Assembly (NCBI GenBank): GCA_039090855.1
Contig: CM077024.1
Location: forward strand, 67,582,594 to 67,646,593
DNA length: 64,000 nucleotides
Direction: 5' to 3'
Origin: Macrothele yani
Taxonomy: Eukaryota; Arthropoda; Arachnida; Araneae; Macrothelidae
Below, piece by piece: positions 32,295 through 43,300 of the stretch. The position numbers and the translations under genes are program-made. The notes under the pieces are model-generated. The model worked only from the letters and a program-made list of their open reading frames with translations. It was not told the origin of the DNA and ran no database searches. Within the stretch, counting starts at the first letter, position 1. Each line of letters begins with the position of its first letter.

Positions 32295-32306
32295 TGGCGC
32301 CCGAAC
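32295..32306 (+). promoter_or_regulatory. Primer-binding site (tRNA-Lys type)
   Basis: TGGCGCCCGAAC, one base after the 5' LTR end. Identical to the site in the 16-kb copy. Confidence 0.85.
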
Positions 32307-32331
32307 TATCCGGATGACCCGACCGTTCAAA

Positions 32332-32370
32332 ATCTCGCAATGGTGTGATGTTATTTCCACACCGCGAGAT
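32332..32370 (+). other. Conserved hairpin in TRIM-like leader
   Basis: ATCTCGC pairs with GCGAGAT and GGTGTG pairs with CACACC around ATGTTATTTC. Shared with the 16-kb copy, where sequence outside it has diverged more. Confidence 0.65.
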
Positions 32371-32408
32371 AGGAAAAATAAGAGAATCCCTTCTCCAGCA
32401 CATCGACA

Positions 32409-32443
32409 AAAAAAAAAAAAAAAAAAAAAAGAGGGGGAGATGA
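32409..32443 (+). other. Polypurine tract of TRIM-like copy
   Basis: A run of more than 20 A followed by GAGGGGGAGATGA, ending where the 3' LTR starts. This is the position and composition expected of the plus-strand primer. Confidence 0.75.
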
Positions 32444-32606
32444 TGTAACGTACCTGCCAGAAGGACGCACACGACATAGAGGCAGATAGGAATCAGAATA
32501 AAACGTCCGCGTAGCTCAATTGGTAGAGCAACTTATTCCGGAATGAGGGGACCCGGGTTCGAATCCTGGCGCGGATAAAAACGACGGAGAAATTTACTTC
32601 GTTATA
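32444..32606 (+). repeat. 3' LTR of family A TRIM-like copy
   Basis: 163 bp, same length as the LTRs of the 16-kb copy; lacks the 17-base segment. Contains the cloverleaf 32505-32576. Confidence 0.9.
32505..32576 (+). other. tRNA-like cloverleaf within LTR
   Basis: Same unit in the 3' LTR; the D stem pairs GCTC/GAGC here. A and B boxes are intact. Confidence 0.82.
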
Positions 32607-33010
32607 GAATCTAATTTGTTAACTCAGAGGAACTCCTGACAAAACTCCAGACAAAAGCAAGAGAGAATATAAAAGTCAGATCTGAAAATGGAAAACAAAT
32701 TTATCCGTTTGTAAATTGCGTTCATGTAAAAACAAACTGAAAAAAATACATATCAGGAAAAGTTTCGAAACTATACATACCTACAATATTTGACGACTTC
32801 CTTCTTGAAATTGTATTGCTGCTGCTTCGCTCTTCATGCCATGCCAGGTTTTTCCCTCATTCTTCTATCGTCATCATATTGATAGAATTGAAGTGGGTAT
32901 CAGGAAAGGTTCCAACATAATCGTGGATCGCCCTAAAGATATAGGACGAACTTACAAATCGTACAGTACTAATCATTTTAGCAAATAATAATAATTGTCT
33001 CCCACTAAAC
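32607..33010. other. Unassigned spacer
   Basis: Anonymous AT-rich DNA between the full TRIM-like copy and the inverted solo LTR. Confidence 0.4.
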
Positions 33011-33191
33011 TGTAACGAAGTAAATTTCTCCGTCATTTCTGTCCACGCCAGGATTCGAACCCGGATCCCCTCATTCCGGAATAAGTCACTCTACCAATTG
33101 AGCTACGCGGACGTTTTTATTCTGATTCCTATCTGCCTTTATGTCGTGTGCTTCCTTCGGGCAGGTACGTCACATCTCCTGGTACGTTACA
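33011..33191 (-). mobile_element. Solo LTR of the family A TRIM-like element
   Basis: 181 bp, on the minus strand TGTAACGTACC to TTCGTTACA, i.e. the canonical TG...CA ends are kept. A perfect 4-bp duplication AAAC flanks it (33007-33010, 33192-33195). It includes the 17-base 5' segment and the 72-nt cloverleaf at 33041-33112. A lone LTR with its own target duplication is what LTR-LTR recombination leaves behind. Confidence 0.9.
33041..33112 (-). other. tRNA-like cloverleaf within solo LTR
   Basis: 72 nt, acceptor GTCCGCG/CGTGGAC pairs over all seven positions with one G-T. A box TAGCTCAATTGG and B box GGTTCGAATCC are intact. Confidence 0.82.
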
Positions 33192-33570
33192 AAACATATT
33201 TGATTTAAATGTCAGATATTTGTTTTTGAATAACTCTTATTTATATTTTTTTCTTAAGAAAATTCTCCAAAACTTACGTAATTCTTAAGATAGAAATAGA
33301 ATTCGAGGAAGCTATCCAACGCATCGCATCCTTAAAATGCGAAATTTCTCGCATCGAAAACGTAAGCAATAGGAAAGTTAACGATTTGTTCCTCAATCTT
33401 TTGATCTCTTTCGAAATCAAATAATAAGTATTTGTTGCAGGCTTTCTTGCCAAGATAACATTGCAAATAACACAAATGTTCGCTCATGATCACAATTTTC
33501 TTACAGGAGGTGCATTTCATCTCCCCCACACCGATGAAAAACAGGTGAAGAAAGTGGGCAACAACGCCCG
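33192..33570. other. Unassigned spacer
   Basis: AT-rich; no feature recognised. Confidence 0.4.
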
Positions 33571-33589
33571 CCGGCTCCCGTAACCCAGG

Positions 33590-34642
33590 GTATACAAGGT
33601 GCGCCTATCCGAAACGTAAGGTGGACGCTGCATTCCCCGGGGCTACGCGAGCCGACGTGCTACTTGCGTGCCACTATTGAGTGCTCGTCATCGGGCATTA
33701 CGCTTCGCCTGGCGTCAGAGACATCAAAATTGGGCCTCTAAAGAGTGTCGTCATGTCGTATGGTCAGACGAATTCCGTTTTCAGCTGTACCGAACTGACG
33801 GGAGGGTGTGGGTACGGGTCTATAGCATGAGGCCATGGCTCCGTCGTGCCAGACCGGCTGTGTTCAAGGCGGTGGTGCTGCAGTGACGGTTTGGAGAGCC
33901 TTCTCATGGGACACATTAGGCCCCTTGCAGAGTTTGGAGATTTTGTTCATTGCTGTGCGCTAACAGCATGTGCTGGCTGATTACCTACACTTTCATGGTC
34001 TTCGCGCATCCTCCAGGTGATAGTCTGTTTCAGCAAGACAATGCACTGCCCCACCGGGACGATGTCCCACAGGCATGGTTCGTGGAACACTCATCTGAGT
34101 TTGCAACCATCCCGTGCTCCCCCCCCCCCCCGTCTCCAGATTTAAACACTGGAATCTCGTTGGGATGTTGTGGAGAGAAACAACGGCTCCATGGATCCTG
34201 GACCGACGTCTTGGGCGGACTTGTGGACAATGTTGCAACAGGAATGGCTGAGAACATCAGATACATGGATCCTGGACCGACGTCTCGGGCGGACTTGTGG
34301 ACAATGTTGCAACAGGAATGGCTGAGAACATCAGATCCATGGATCCTGGACCGACGTCTCGGGCGGACTCGCGGACAATGTTGCAACAGGAATGGCTGAG
34401 AACATCAGATCCGTGGATCATGGACCGACGTCTCGGGCGGACTTGTGGAAAATGTTGCAACAGGAATGGCTGAGAACATCAGATCCATGGATCCTGGACC
34501 GACGTCTCGGGCGGACTTGTGGACAATGTTGCTACAGGGATGGCTGACATTACCTCTGGAAACCCTCCGGTATCTCGTGGGGTCGATACCTCTTCGTGTA
34601 CATGATGTTATTTGCGCAAGAGGCGGACCAGCACGCTATTAG
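33590..34642 (+). pseudogene. Tc1-like transposase, 5'-truncated, with 74-bp tandem expansion
   Basis: The frame opens within the second HTH/linker (R-R-A-T-C-V-P-L-L-S-A-R-H-R-A-L) and passes V-W-S-D-E-F-R-F-Q-L (first Asp present). A frameshift follows near 33880, then S-L-F-Q-Q-D-N-A-L-P-H-R (second Asp present), a 12-14-base C run at about 34120 and a frameshift, then L-E-S-R-W-D-V-V-E-R-N (catalytic Glu region). Immediately after, a 74-bp coding segment (D-P-G-P-T-S-R-A-D-L-W-T-M-L-Q) is present five times. As 74 is not a multiple of three, the frame rotates through the copies. After the last copy the normal end L-T-L-P-L-E-T-L-R-Y-L-V-G-S-I and G-G-P-A-R-Y-stop follows at 34642. N-terminal HTH missing. 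Confidence 0.82.
34173..34542. repeat. 74-bp tandem repeat, five copies
   Basis: Unit boundaries at about 34173, 34247, 34321, 34395 and 34469 (unit begins GCTGAGAACATCAGATCCAT); the first copy is partial at its 5' end. Copies are almost identical, so the expansion is recent relative to the decay of the gene around it. Confidence 0.95.
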
Positions 34643-34744
34643 GTAGGTATCTCAAATGTTCTGTCCATTGAGAATACTTAGTTAGTTCAAATCATAGAAA
34701 CTTTAGTGCATAGAAACGATTGCTGTCCAGTGACGGGACATTTA

Positions 34745-36014
34745 TCTGGTCGTTCGAAAAATAATGGCCGATTTTCTGAGGGGCCATATTCAACTCGACC
34801 ACAATGCTTGCGGACCAACCCGTTCGCAGCCCCGTTCGTACGAGTTAATGGGCAAATGAGACGCCACATACACGCCATAATGGGTTGAGCTGCGGTCGTT
34901 CCTGCTCGTGTGAGAGTGGTCTGTACAATATGTCAGGAATGAGTGAGTTGCAGGTGATTCTGCTTTATAAGTACGAATTGGGTCGTGATGCTGCACAAAC
35001 CTACCGTAATGTGGTCGAAGTATGGGGCATGGAGACAACATCTGAACGCATTATTCATTGGGGGTTTGAAAAGTTTCGTTCCTGTAGCACGAGCCTAAAA
35101 GATGAGGAGGGCCGAGGACGACATTCCGTCATTGATAACGACGCTCTGAAGACAAATCTAGAGGCAAATCCTCGTGTCAAAGTTGGGGAGCTCGACAAGC
35201 AACACAATGTGTCGGTGTCACCCATATCCGAATATCTCCTGCAAATTGGTGAGGTCATGAAGCTCGATACGTGGGTCAAACACGAACTGACGGAGTATCA
35301 GAAAAAACAATGGTTAGAGATGTGAAGTAACCTTCTGCTTCGCAAAGAACGGGATCCTCACCTTGATTGCATTGTAACCTGTGACCAAAAGTGGGTGCTA
35401 TGCGACAACTGTAAGCTGGACAGTGGTTGAACCATGGAAACAACATCCCAAACCAAGGTTGACGCCAAAGAAGGTTTTGTTGACAGTGTGGTGAACTGTT
35501 CATGACGTCATACCCTACAGGTTCTTGAATGCTGGTGAAAGCATTACTTCAGTCACGTACTGTGAAGAAATTGACTGAATGCACCAGTAGTTCTGTTCTA
35601 AACAGCCATCTTTGGTGAACAGGAAGGGTCCTATCCTCCTCCGTGATAATGCGAGACAACACGTGTCACAAATGACGAAAAGGAACTACACAAACTGAGG
35701 TTCAAAACTCTCCCACATCCAACCTACTAGACTGACTTGGCACCTATCGATTTCCACCTGTTCATGCATTTTAGCAATGGCCTCAAGGACAGGACTTTCA
35801 GAAACCGAGAGGAGGCCGAAATTTCATTCCGGGACTTTCTTGCATCCAGGAAGCCAGATATCTTCCGGACTGGCACGGAAGCACTTGCCACTTGCTGGCA
35901 GAGGTACATATCTGCTGAAGGCGCTTATTTCGAATAAAGCAAGTTTGTATGCTATGAGATACGTCTCTTTCATTTTTACCCTCTAATTCAGCCATTATTT
36001 TCCGAACGACCTGG
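34745..36014 (+). mobile_element. Mariner element with TIRs
   Basis: A 1270-bp element with ends TCTGGTCGTTCGAAAAATAA (left) and the complement CCAGGTCGTTCGGAAAATAA (right). TA duplications lie at 34743-34744 and 36015-36016. Length is close to the 1.3 kb typical for the family. The plus strand carries the transposase. Confidence 0.92.
34930..35936 (+). pseudogene. Mariner DD34D transposase, all three Asp present but frame broken
   Basis: ATG at 34930, M-S-G-M-S-E-L-Q-V-I-L-L-Y-K-Y-E-L-G-R-D, with first HTH and the block W-G-F-E-K-F-R-S-C, second HTH V-S-V-S-P-I-S-E-Y-L. The frame stays open for about 130 codons, to a stop at 35323. Then come I-V-T-C-D-Q-K-W-V (first Asp), L-L-R-D-N-A-R-Q-H-V (second Asp), T-D-L-A-P-I-D-F-H-L-F (third Asp) and the end E-G-A-Y-F-E-stop. 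Several stops and at least three frame changes lie between. Resembles the irritans-like mariners. Confidence 0.85.
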
Positions 36015-36016
36015 TA

Positions 36017-37890
36017 TATAAGGATTCAATATTTTTTTCATTTGTATGTTTCAGAGTTTGACAACAACGTGCATTTAAGGATATAAGTAGTCGTCCATCT
36101 TTGATTTGGAATTCGTAGTTCTAGGAAACAGAGAAAAACAGCTCCAACATCTTTCTCCAGCAATCGAACCCTAAGCCAGCAGGACAAGAATTAAGAAGTT
36201 CATATCCCTAGACACATCACCTATTAGAGGAAACTAGTAGAAATGTGCAGATGCAGTAGAAAATTGGCATGCATATAAAAGTAAAAAAGAACACAGTAAA
36301 TATTCCTTTTCTGGGAGTAAAATTCACAGTTGTCGTGCAAACGGTAGCAGCAAAGAACTTTGACATTGTTGTACAAACGGTTCCTCAGTAAAGAACTTTG
36401 ACATTTTTTTTAACTTTAATGAAATTCACACACACACAAAAAAAGGGAAATTCCTGATTTAAAAAGTTTTGTGAGTAACACTTTTGACTGTTCTTGTTAT
36501 TTTTGTGAATCAGTTAAAATACAGTGCAAAAAAGTTGTTTTGGCCAAGCACATTCAGTTAGTGAAAGATTACGTTGGGTGTACAGTATATGCTGTAGCAG
36601 ACTTTGATGCCAGAAGAATCTATAATATCTGAGATACAGAGAAAATATCTAAACAGCATTCTCAATGTCTCTCAAACGCCCATTGTTAAGGTAGTTAGTA
36701 AACGTAATCTAAACTTTTGAACGTGAATTTATAGAGAATATGATCAGGTTATTTTATGTACTGAATAATTCAAATGCGCAGATTCCACGTCATTTTCAAC
36801 TCATACTTTTGAACTGAGATCGATTTCTTTTGTCTTGATAATGATTATACATATTCTGTTGCGGAATCTCAGGGTACTGCCTATTTTAGAATCGATGAAA
36901 AACACACGTTGCAACGCGTCTCTTTTCACCACAGAAAGTTTTGAAGAATTTCACGAAAGCCATGAAACGGAAACGGGCCAATACAAAGATTTTCTGAAGG
37001 AGGAAACCCATAGTGATCTGGGAATTTGCAGAGAGGAAGGGGTAGCGTGTGTCCAGTGATGCGGAAAGTGGCAGAGAGGTCACAAGGGACGCTGAGGTGG
37101 CCACTGGCCGGTCCTGCCTCGTTACGCTCGCTAGCCCTCATTGGTTAACGGGAGGGTTACTGCATCACGAAATCCCCCCTCGGAGGGCCACGCGATGCAA
37201 TTACATCCAAAGCCCTGATTACACACCCTAGTCCTGTCGGGAGTTGAACGCAGCTCGCTTATTTCTGTTTGCTTTCGGTCTAACTTGGACTCTCGCATTA
37301 ACCCAATTGGCGACAGGTCTCAGAATTAGTAGTCTGTATAGGACAGAAGTATGAAGCATTTTCCAACAAAGATTCTTTTCTTCCATCACACCCCCGAAAA
37401 AAAAAAAAAAAAAGAAAGCTGAGATGATCATCACGCATAAGAGATAATAAAATCGGCTTATGAAAAGTGAAAGCTCAAAGTTTAGAGCAAACGCCATACC
37501 CTTAGTCAAAAATTTTAAAACAAAATTAATTACTTCTAAGTGACAAAAATATTTTAGTTGATTCAGTGTTTCCATTCGTAAATTTCAGTCCCTATTTCAA
37601 ACAAGTCTTTGACAGTGTAAATGTGTGACAGAAAATAGTGTCCTACTGATACTTTTTTTGACGTAAACATATTTTTACTTAACATTGCTTTCTGGTTTTC
37701 CACGGTGCATGTGCCAGATGTGGTCAAAAGGTGTTTAACTACCCTTGTAGGGATATTCAACACATGTCACGCGGTCCACTTTTTAAAGGCCCGCGGGTCT
37801 TTTAAAAAGAAAAAACTTCTAAAATGAAAAAAATATATATATATATATTTATACACATTAAACACATCTTCGAAATTGTAAAATGATCAT
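36017..37890. other. Unassigned intergenic DNA
   Basis: No recognised element. A GC-richer patch at about 37040-37260 has no supported frame. Homopolymer A run at 37399-37414 and a TA microsatellite at about 37830-37850. Confidence 0.4.
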
Positions 37891-37896
37891 TCGAGT

Positions 37897-38122
37897 ACAT
37901 TTTTTTTTTTAATTGATTGGAGGTTTAACGACCACCGTGAGCTACTCAATGGGCTATAAGCAGTCGCCCGTCCCTAACTTAGGGTCACTGGTTCCAGGGA
38001 AGGGAGAGAGCCAGTGCCGTAAGACAGACACAACATCCATGCCTGACTGGGATTCGAACCCGGACCCCTTACGGACGAATAATCAGAGGCCAGCGCCTTA
38101 GACCACTGCGCCACCGGAGCGG
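37897..38122 (-). repeat. SINE with type II tRNA-like head
   Basis: Well-preserved copy of the family at 24030-24245, with the T run (poly-A tail on the minus strand) at 37900-37911, body CAGTCGCCCGTCCCTAA, B box as GGATTCGAACC and head end GCGCCACCGGAGC. Confidence 0.9.
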
Positions 38123-39176
38123 TATTCGAGTACATTGAGTTCCTAGATGCTAAATTTCCACTCTGGGGTAAATTATGTTATTACAATTTTCAAAGAGCAC
38201 TAAAAATTAGGCACATCAGATACATACTTCGAACTTCTTCGTAAGATATGTATCAAGCTAACTGCTTCGCTTCACCCCCCCCCCCAAGTTAAATTTTAAA
38301 ATTCAAAGCATTTCTGAAAAAACGGTATTCACAATAGTCACGTAGACTTTTACTGTTCTTTCCATGTGGCCCATCAGTCCTATTTCATTTTGGCGTGTGG
38401 ACCGCCATTCAAAACAAGTTGAAAACACTTGACATAGTGTATAGATAAAAAGAAAAAAAAACTCGAAAGAGAAAAAAAGAAGAAAAGAAGAAGAAGAAGA
38501 AAACAAATGGGAAGGGAAAATGGTGGCGCACATAAACAGTCTAGCACAGGGCATAAATTTCACCTTTTTAATTCGTATCTAATCCAAACCAGGCTGCTAG
38601 AAACTATGAATACCACGACGCAAATTGCTTTCATGTGCAGTTTACCGGTATAGAAGCTATAGGGTAAAAGGCAAAGATCTGCTTCTATAAGGCAACATTT
38701 AACTGCTTACCACTGCTCTTTTCGATCTAAACTTCGGTTGGATTTGTGGTGTATCTCGGTAAAGTAACAATCTCTTCCCGAGAATGTTTACGAGGATCAT
38801 TTTGTTGACATTTCCTCTGATTTTTTTAATGGGTGCTCAGAGCGCAATGTTTCTTTTCGATAGGAATAACATTATTTCTGTCGTTTTGTATTTCTCTAAA
38901 ATGTTTTGTTTTTTCGGCGATAATGACTTTTTACCAGCCAGTTTTATCTTTTTCAACAAATCTTTTACGCCTTCTTTTTTTTAAACCATGAGACATTTAA
39001 CAGAGAAATGTTTCAGAATGATCTTAACACCTTTGTCTTGCTACCTTCTGACCTCTCATACAGGAAACTATGTATTAAAAGAAGTGCCAAATGTCATCTA
39101 AATGATTTGACAGGTTCCACGCACTAACTTTCCTGAGATAAATTGGACCAGTACTCGTTTAATCTACACCGACGAG
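38123..39176. other. Unassigned DNA with purine-rich simple sequence
   Basis: C run at about 38275-38285 and a GA/AAG-rich stretch at 38446-38508. Nothing else recognised. Confidence 0.4.
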
Positions 39177-40307
39177 CCATTACTTTATGACCACCTACCT
39201 AACAAGCTGCAGGATCCTCTTTAGCCCGCAAAACTTCTGCCACTCGGCGAGGCATCAATTCGATGTGGTGGCGATAGGTATCCTGGGGTATCTGGTACCA
39301 TAATGTCAACAGCAGGTCTTCCAGTTCCCTTACATTTCGGGTGGTGGTGATTTAGAGAGAACCCGCTTTTCCAAGTCGAACCACAAATGTTCGATTGGGT
39401 TCATGTCAGGTGAATTTGGAAGCCAGGGCATTAACAGAAAGTCACCAGGACGTGGCTCGAACCACTCCTTGACGATTTTGGCAGCCAGGCATGACGCATC
39501 ATCCTGTTGGTAATGGTCATCACCAGCAGGGAACACAGTTGCCATGAATGGGTGAACTTGGTCCACAACAATATTCAGATACCTGACAGCTATCAGGGAT
39601 TGAGCAATTTGGATAATGGGCCTAAAGTGTCCCAAGAAAGCATCGCCCACAGCATAATACCGCCGACTCAGGCCTGTTTTCGCCCAAAGTGAATCCAGGT
39701 GTAACAGCCTCCGTTGATAATTGGCGTATTCCAGTTCGGCCGTCTACGTGATGCACCAGGAATCTTGATTCGTCAGACCAGGCCATTTTCTTTCAATCAT
39801 CCATGGTCCGATCTTGATGATCTTGGGCTCACTTCACGCGTTGTTGGCGATGACATGCAGTGACCATGGTAACTCGCCTGTTTCTTTAGCTGCGCAGGCT
39901 TATGTGCAGAAGGCTGCGATGAACTGTGTGCGGTGACACATTGCACTGATCACCTCTGTTGTAGCTGCTGGTGATTTTTCGCACTGTGACCCTGCGGTCA
40001 CTCTGAACAATGTGCTACAGTCTCCGCTCCCTCCGACATCAATGAACTATGGACGACGATTCGTCGTTCGGCCATCTGTGCACCACTTTTAATACGTGCT
40101 CACTACAGCGGCTCGTGAACAACCCACCAGCCGCGCCGTTTTCGAGATCGTAGTTTCGAGGTGCCGTGGCATCACAATTTGTCCTTTATCAAACTCCGTA
40201 GGTTTTCCTATTCTAAACATTCCTTAACCACCTGCGCCACCGTTCGGTCACCAGGCGCGCTCATTTCTCTAGGCTGGGAGTGGCCATAATGTAATAGCTC
40301 ATCGGTG
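39177..40307 (-). mobile_element. Tc1-like element with TIRs
   Basis: A 1131-bp element with ends CACCGACGAGCCATTACTTT (left) and CACCGATGAGCTATTACATT (right, complement). TA duplications at 39175-39176 and 40308-40309. Transposase on the minus strand. Confidence 0.92.
39240..40230 (-). pseudogene. Tc1-like transposase, catalytic residues present but frame broken
   Basis: Minus strand. The N-terminal part (about 40220-39960) is degraded. The first catalytic block S-D-E-S-R-F-L-V-H-H-V-D-G-R lies near 39765. The open stretch 39650-39330 encodes G-D-A-F-L-G-H-F-R-P, Y-Q-Q-D-D-A-S-C-L (second Asp) and S-P-D-M-N-P-I-E-H-L-W-F-D-L-E-K (Glu), then ends in a stop before the usual C-terminal helix. 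All three catalytic residues are present, but in different frames. Limits approximate. Confidence 0.8.
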
Positions 40308-40309
40308 TA

Positions 40310-43300
40310 ATTCACAATTAAAATTATTCTGGATTAATTTTACTTCTTTCTTTGATCAATGCTTGGCTCTTCCTTTTCAATTCATAAAACGTTTAAATAC
40401 TTACGCAGTGGCATTTCATTTCTGTAACAGTGACTCTTTTTTTATTTTAAAAAGGACTGTTAAAATTGAAAGGTAGGACTTAGGATATTTCAATTCGGAA
40501 GATCAACTTGTCCAATTTTTAGGAGACCGTACGTCTGCTTATTTTTTTATTTCATGAAGATTTTCTATGATAGTATGATCCACACTTGTTTGAGTCGAAT
40601 TTTATGGTCGAGAATAGTTTTCAGAAGCGCATTGTTTCAATATTCAGTTGACCTATATACTGAGCTCGTGTCTTACCGAAAATGAATGTAATATTGCATC
40701 ACCGAAAGAAAGATTGTGTAGCAGAAAAAATGTAAGGTATGTTGATAATACTGACCATGGGTGCAACTACCTTATGTTGAAGGAATTTTTCCAATCCGAT
40801 CGATTGAAGAAGAGAGATCATTTTATGAAATATATAAATTGTCAAAATCTAAGGAAAAAATTGTGCATCAAAAAAGCTAGAAAATTCACAGAAAATCAGC
40901 CGTATACGGCCAAATTTACCGCAATCTAACGTAGAAAGAATTTTGATTTTCTATTTGTAAAGCCGAAATGTAGTGACAAATAAAACTATACTATAACGGG
41001 AGGACATTTGTGTAGTAGGCAAAAACTTGTTAGGAATTAAGGTTAGCGAGCGGCAAGGACAGTGTTAATTTTTGTAAAAAAAATAAGACCTCGTAGCTTC
41101 CACGTTCAAAGGAGCTTGCTGTTATGTGGGGGTGAAACGCAGGTATAAGAACCCGCGTTTTTGGGGCAGACCCGCTGGGTGACCTGCCAGCAAAGGGATT
41201 AGTTTCTTACTTTGGAAGATGTGGAACGCAGTGAAAATTATCAGGTGCAAAACGTACTGAGAAGACTTTATAGTGATTTTTGAGAACAAGAATGACAAAT
41301 AATACAATAGAGCTAAGATTTGGGTAGGAGTCACAACCGCAATATTCCTAACGAAGTGTGTGCCATAACCAATTTCCGTTTTGAAAGCTTTCTGTTATTT
41401 AAATGACAATTTGATAGAAAACAGAGTCATAGCAACAAGAGAAACAAAACATTCCAAAGCCAAGCAACGAACCACAACGAAGAGAGAGAGAGCGCGGTTG
41501 TAGAAGCGAAGTGACAAAGTTGGGCGAATTGAAGGCGTGTGGCTGAGGACTCGCTGTTAGGTGGATAGCGAACCAGCCAGCTGGTACTATAAGAAAGCTT
41601 ACCTGCGGATTTTGTGAGAATCGCGTCGACAGACTGTGATGGTCATGTTATGTTAACCAAGGATAGTTACTTAGTACCTACTCAGCCAGCGGGACGGAGG
41701 TTCACCCTTCCAAAGAGTAAGTCTGAGCAGCCTTCATTAATGGATGGGTCTGAGCTGGAAAAGGGCATCTATTGCAGAAAGAGAAGAGAGAGGGATGTCG
41801 AGGGACTTCCGAGAGGGCACATTTTCTGCCCCCTCTGGTCAACTCTATCAAGAGTAACCAGAGAGTAAGAGGAGGAGGTGATTACATGATTACGGCGATC
41901 TGAAGGAAACCTTCGCAGCGCATCGGAAAGTTTCTGTGCGAGTGTATTAGGAGCATTTTCAAATAGCCTGCCTGTCAATTCACCAGAAGAACAGTATGTT
42001 CCTCTTGAGTCTAATTTTAAATAAGCACGGAATAATTCAAGTGGGGATATACATAATAAAAGGAAAAATGTTCCCAAAACAACGTAGTGTGTATTAGTGC
42101 AAACCTCTTCAAGTCTTCATGTCTTGTGTCGGCGATGTATAAGGATTACCGAGTCCAAAACAAACTCCAAGTAGAAATTGGTTTTATTTTTGGCATGTCA
42201 TATCATCATATCATTTTAAGGGCTAGGATCGTAGCCGTAAAGCTTCGGACTGAAAGGAAATAAATTTTAACTCCATGAAATTGAATATAACAAAAGCGGC
42301 TTCAAATAGAAGTCGTAGGACAGAAAACTTTAGAGCAGTGCGTATGACTATGGAAAAGCTTCGGAACTATGGTCCTAAATTGAGCCTGAACTGTGAAAAG
42401 CAGTGGTGCCTATTCGTGGAAAATTCCTGAAAATAACGTGCTGCAAAGTTGCCGATAGGTCTCCAAATTTTTTCAAAATTTCCTTTGTGAAAAGTTTTCG
42501 TTTTTAATAACGGAAATATTTAGTGTTTTGATGGATTTTCTGTTGTCAGTAACTCATTTTTTTTTTTTTAGTTTTTTTTTTTTACAGAAATGTCAGTTTC
42601 AAGTTTTTTCGGTTTTGTACAAAAATTTTCCGAATTTCCAAACATTCCAGTTTTGTCTTTTTAGTCCCTACACAGATTTCAGAAAAAATCCTGTTTTTAC
42701 CAGTATCTTTACGAAATGTAGGCCGCTGTTGTGCGAACGTACGTGTCGCGTAGCAGAATTTGGTGCGCCGAGGTAGGAAATTTGCCGGCTTTTTGAAGTT
42801 GAGCGAATCCTTCCCTCACCTGGGTTCAAGCTTGCGAAGGCGGCGGCTTGTACTGGAATAAGGATAGCAGCTCACTAAGCCAGCAACACATATACCGTGG
42901 AATCACGTTTAAGGCAGAAACAATGCTGACTTCAGTCGAGCGATGAAATGTTTATCGCCATGAATACGGGTTAATTAGTTATTTTACTTTCCGTAGGTGC
43001 TTATTATTTTTATGAATAGGTTTAGATTATTATCTTTTTCTGTAGGAAGATATATCCCAAATCGAAATTTTCTTTTTATCGTCGGGATTTTAAAAATCAC
43101 TCGAGGAATTTTTGAACTGGCAATAACTATCAACGATGTTTAAGAACATGACATATAAAAAATAACACATCTCACGAATTACATTTTTAAATTAACATAT
43201 CAAAAATTGCATTTTATTCTCCTCAATCAAGCACCTGTGCGACACTATCGGGTAACACAATATGTAATAGCTGATCCACCAATTGGTAGAGGGGGATGGA

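Larger units (their letters stand above)
32114..32606 (+). mobile_element. TRIM-like LTR element with tRNA-like LTRs (family A, full copy)
   Basis: A 493-bp element. The 5' LTR (32114-32293) and 3' LTR (32444-32606) begin TGTAACGTACC and end TTCGTTATA. They differ by about six substitutions plus a 17-base segment present only in the 5' LTR. A perfect 4-bp target duplication GAAT lies at 32110-32113 and 32607-32610. The interior of 150 bp holds the PBS TGGCGCCCGAAC (32295-32306), a conserved hairpin (32332-32370) and a long A run passing into GAGGGGGAGATGA directly before the 3' LTR, as a polypurine tract should. No open frame. The element must rely on gag-pol proteins in trans, and each LTR has an intact Pol III-type A/B box unit, so transcription from within the LTR is possible. 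This is the best-resolved copy. Confidence 0.9.

Noticed and set aside
41614..42077. Possible host gene exon
   Set aside because: Open in two frames for about 100 codons, but no motif, no splice context I trust and no codon pattern different from the flanks.
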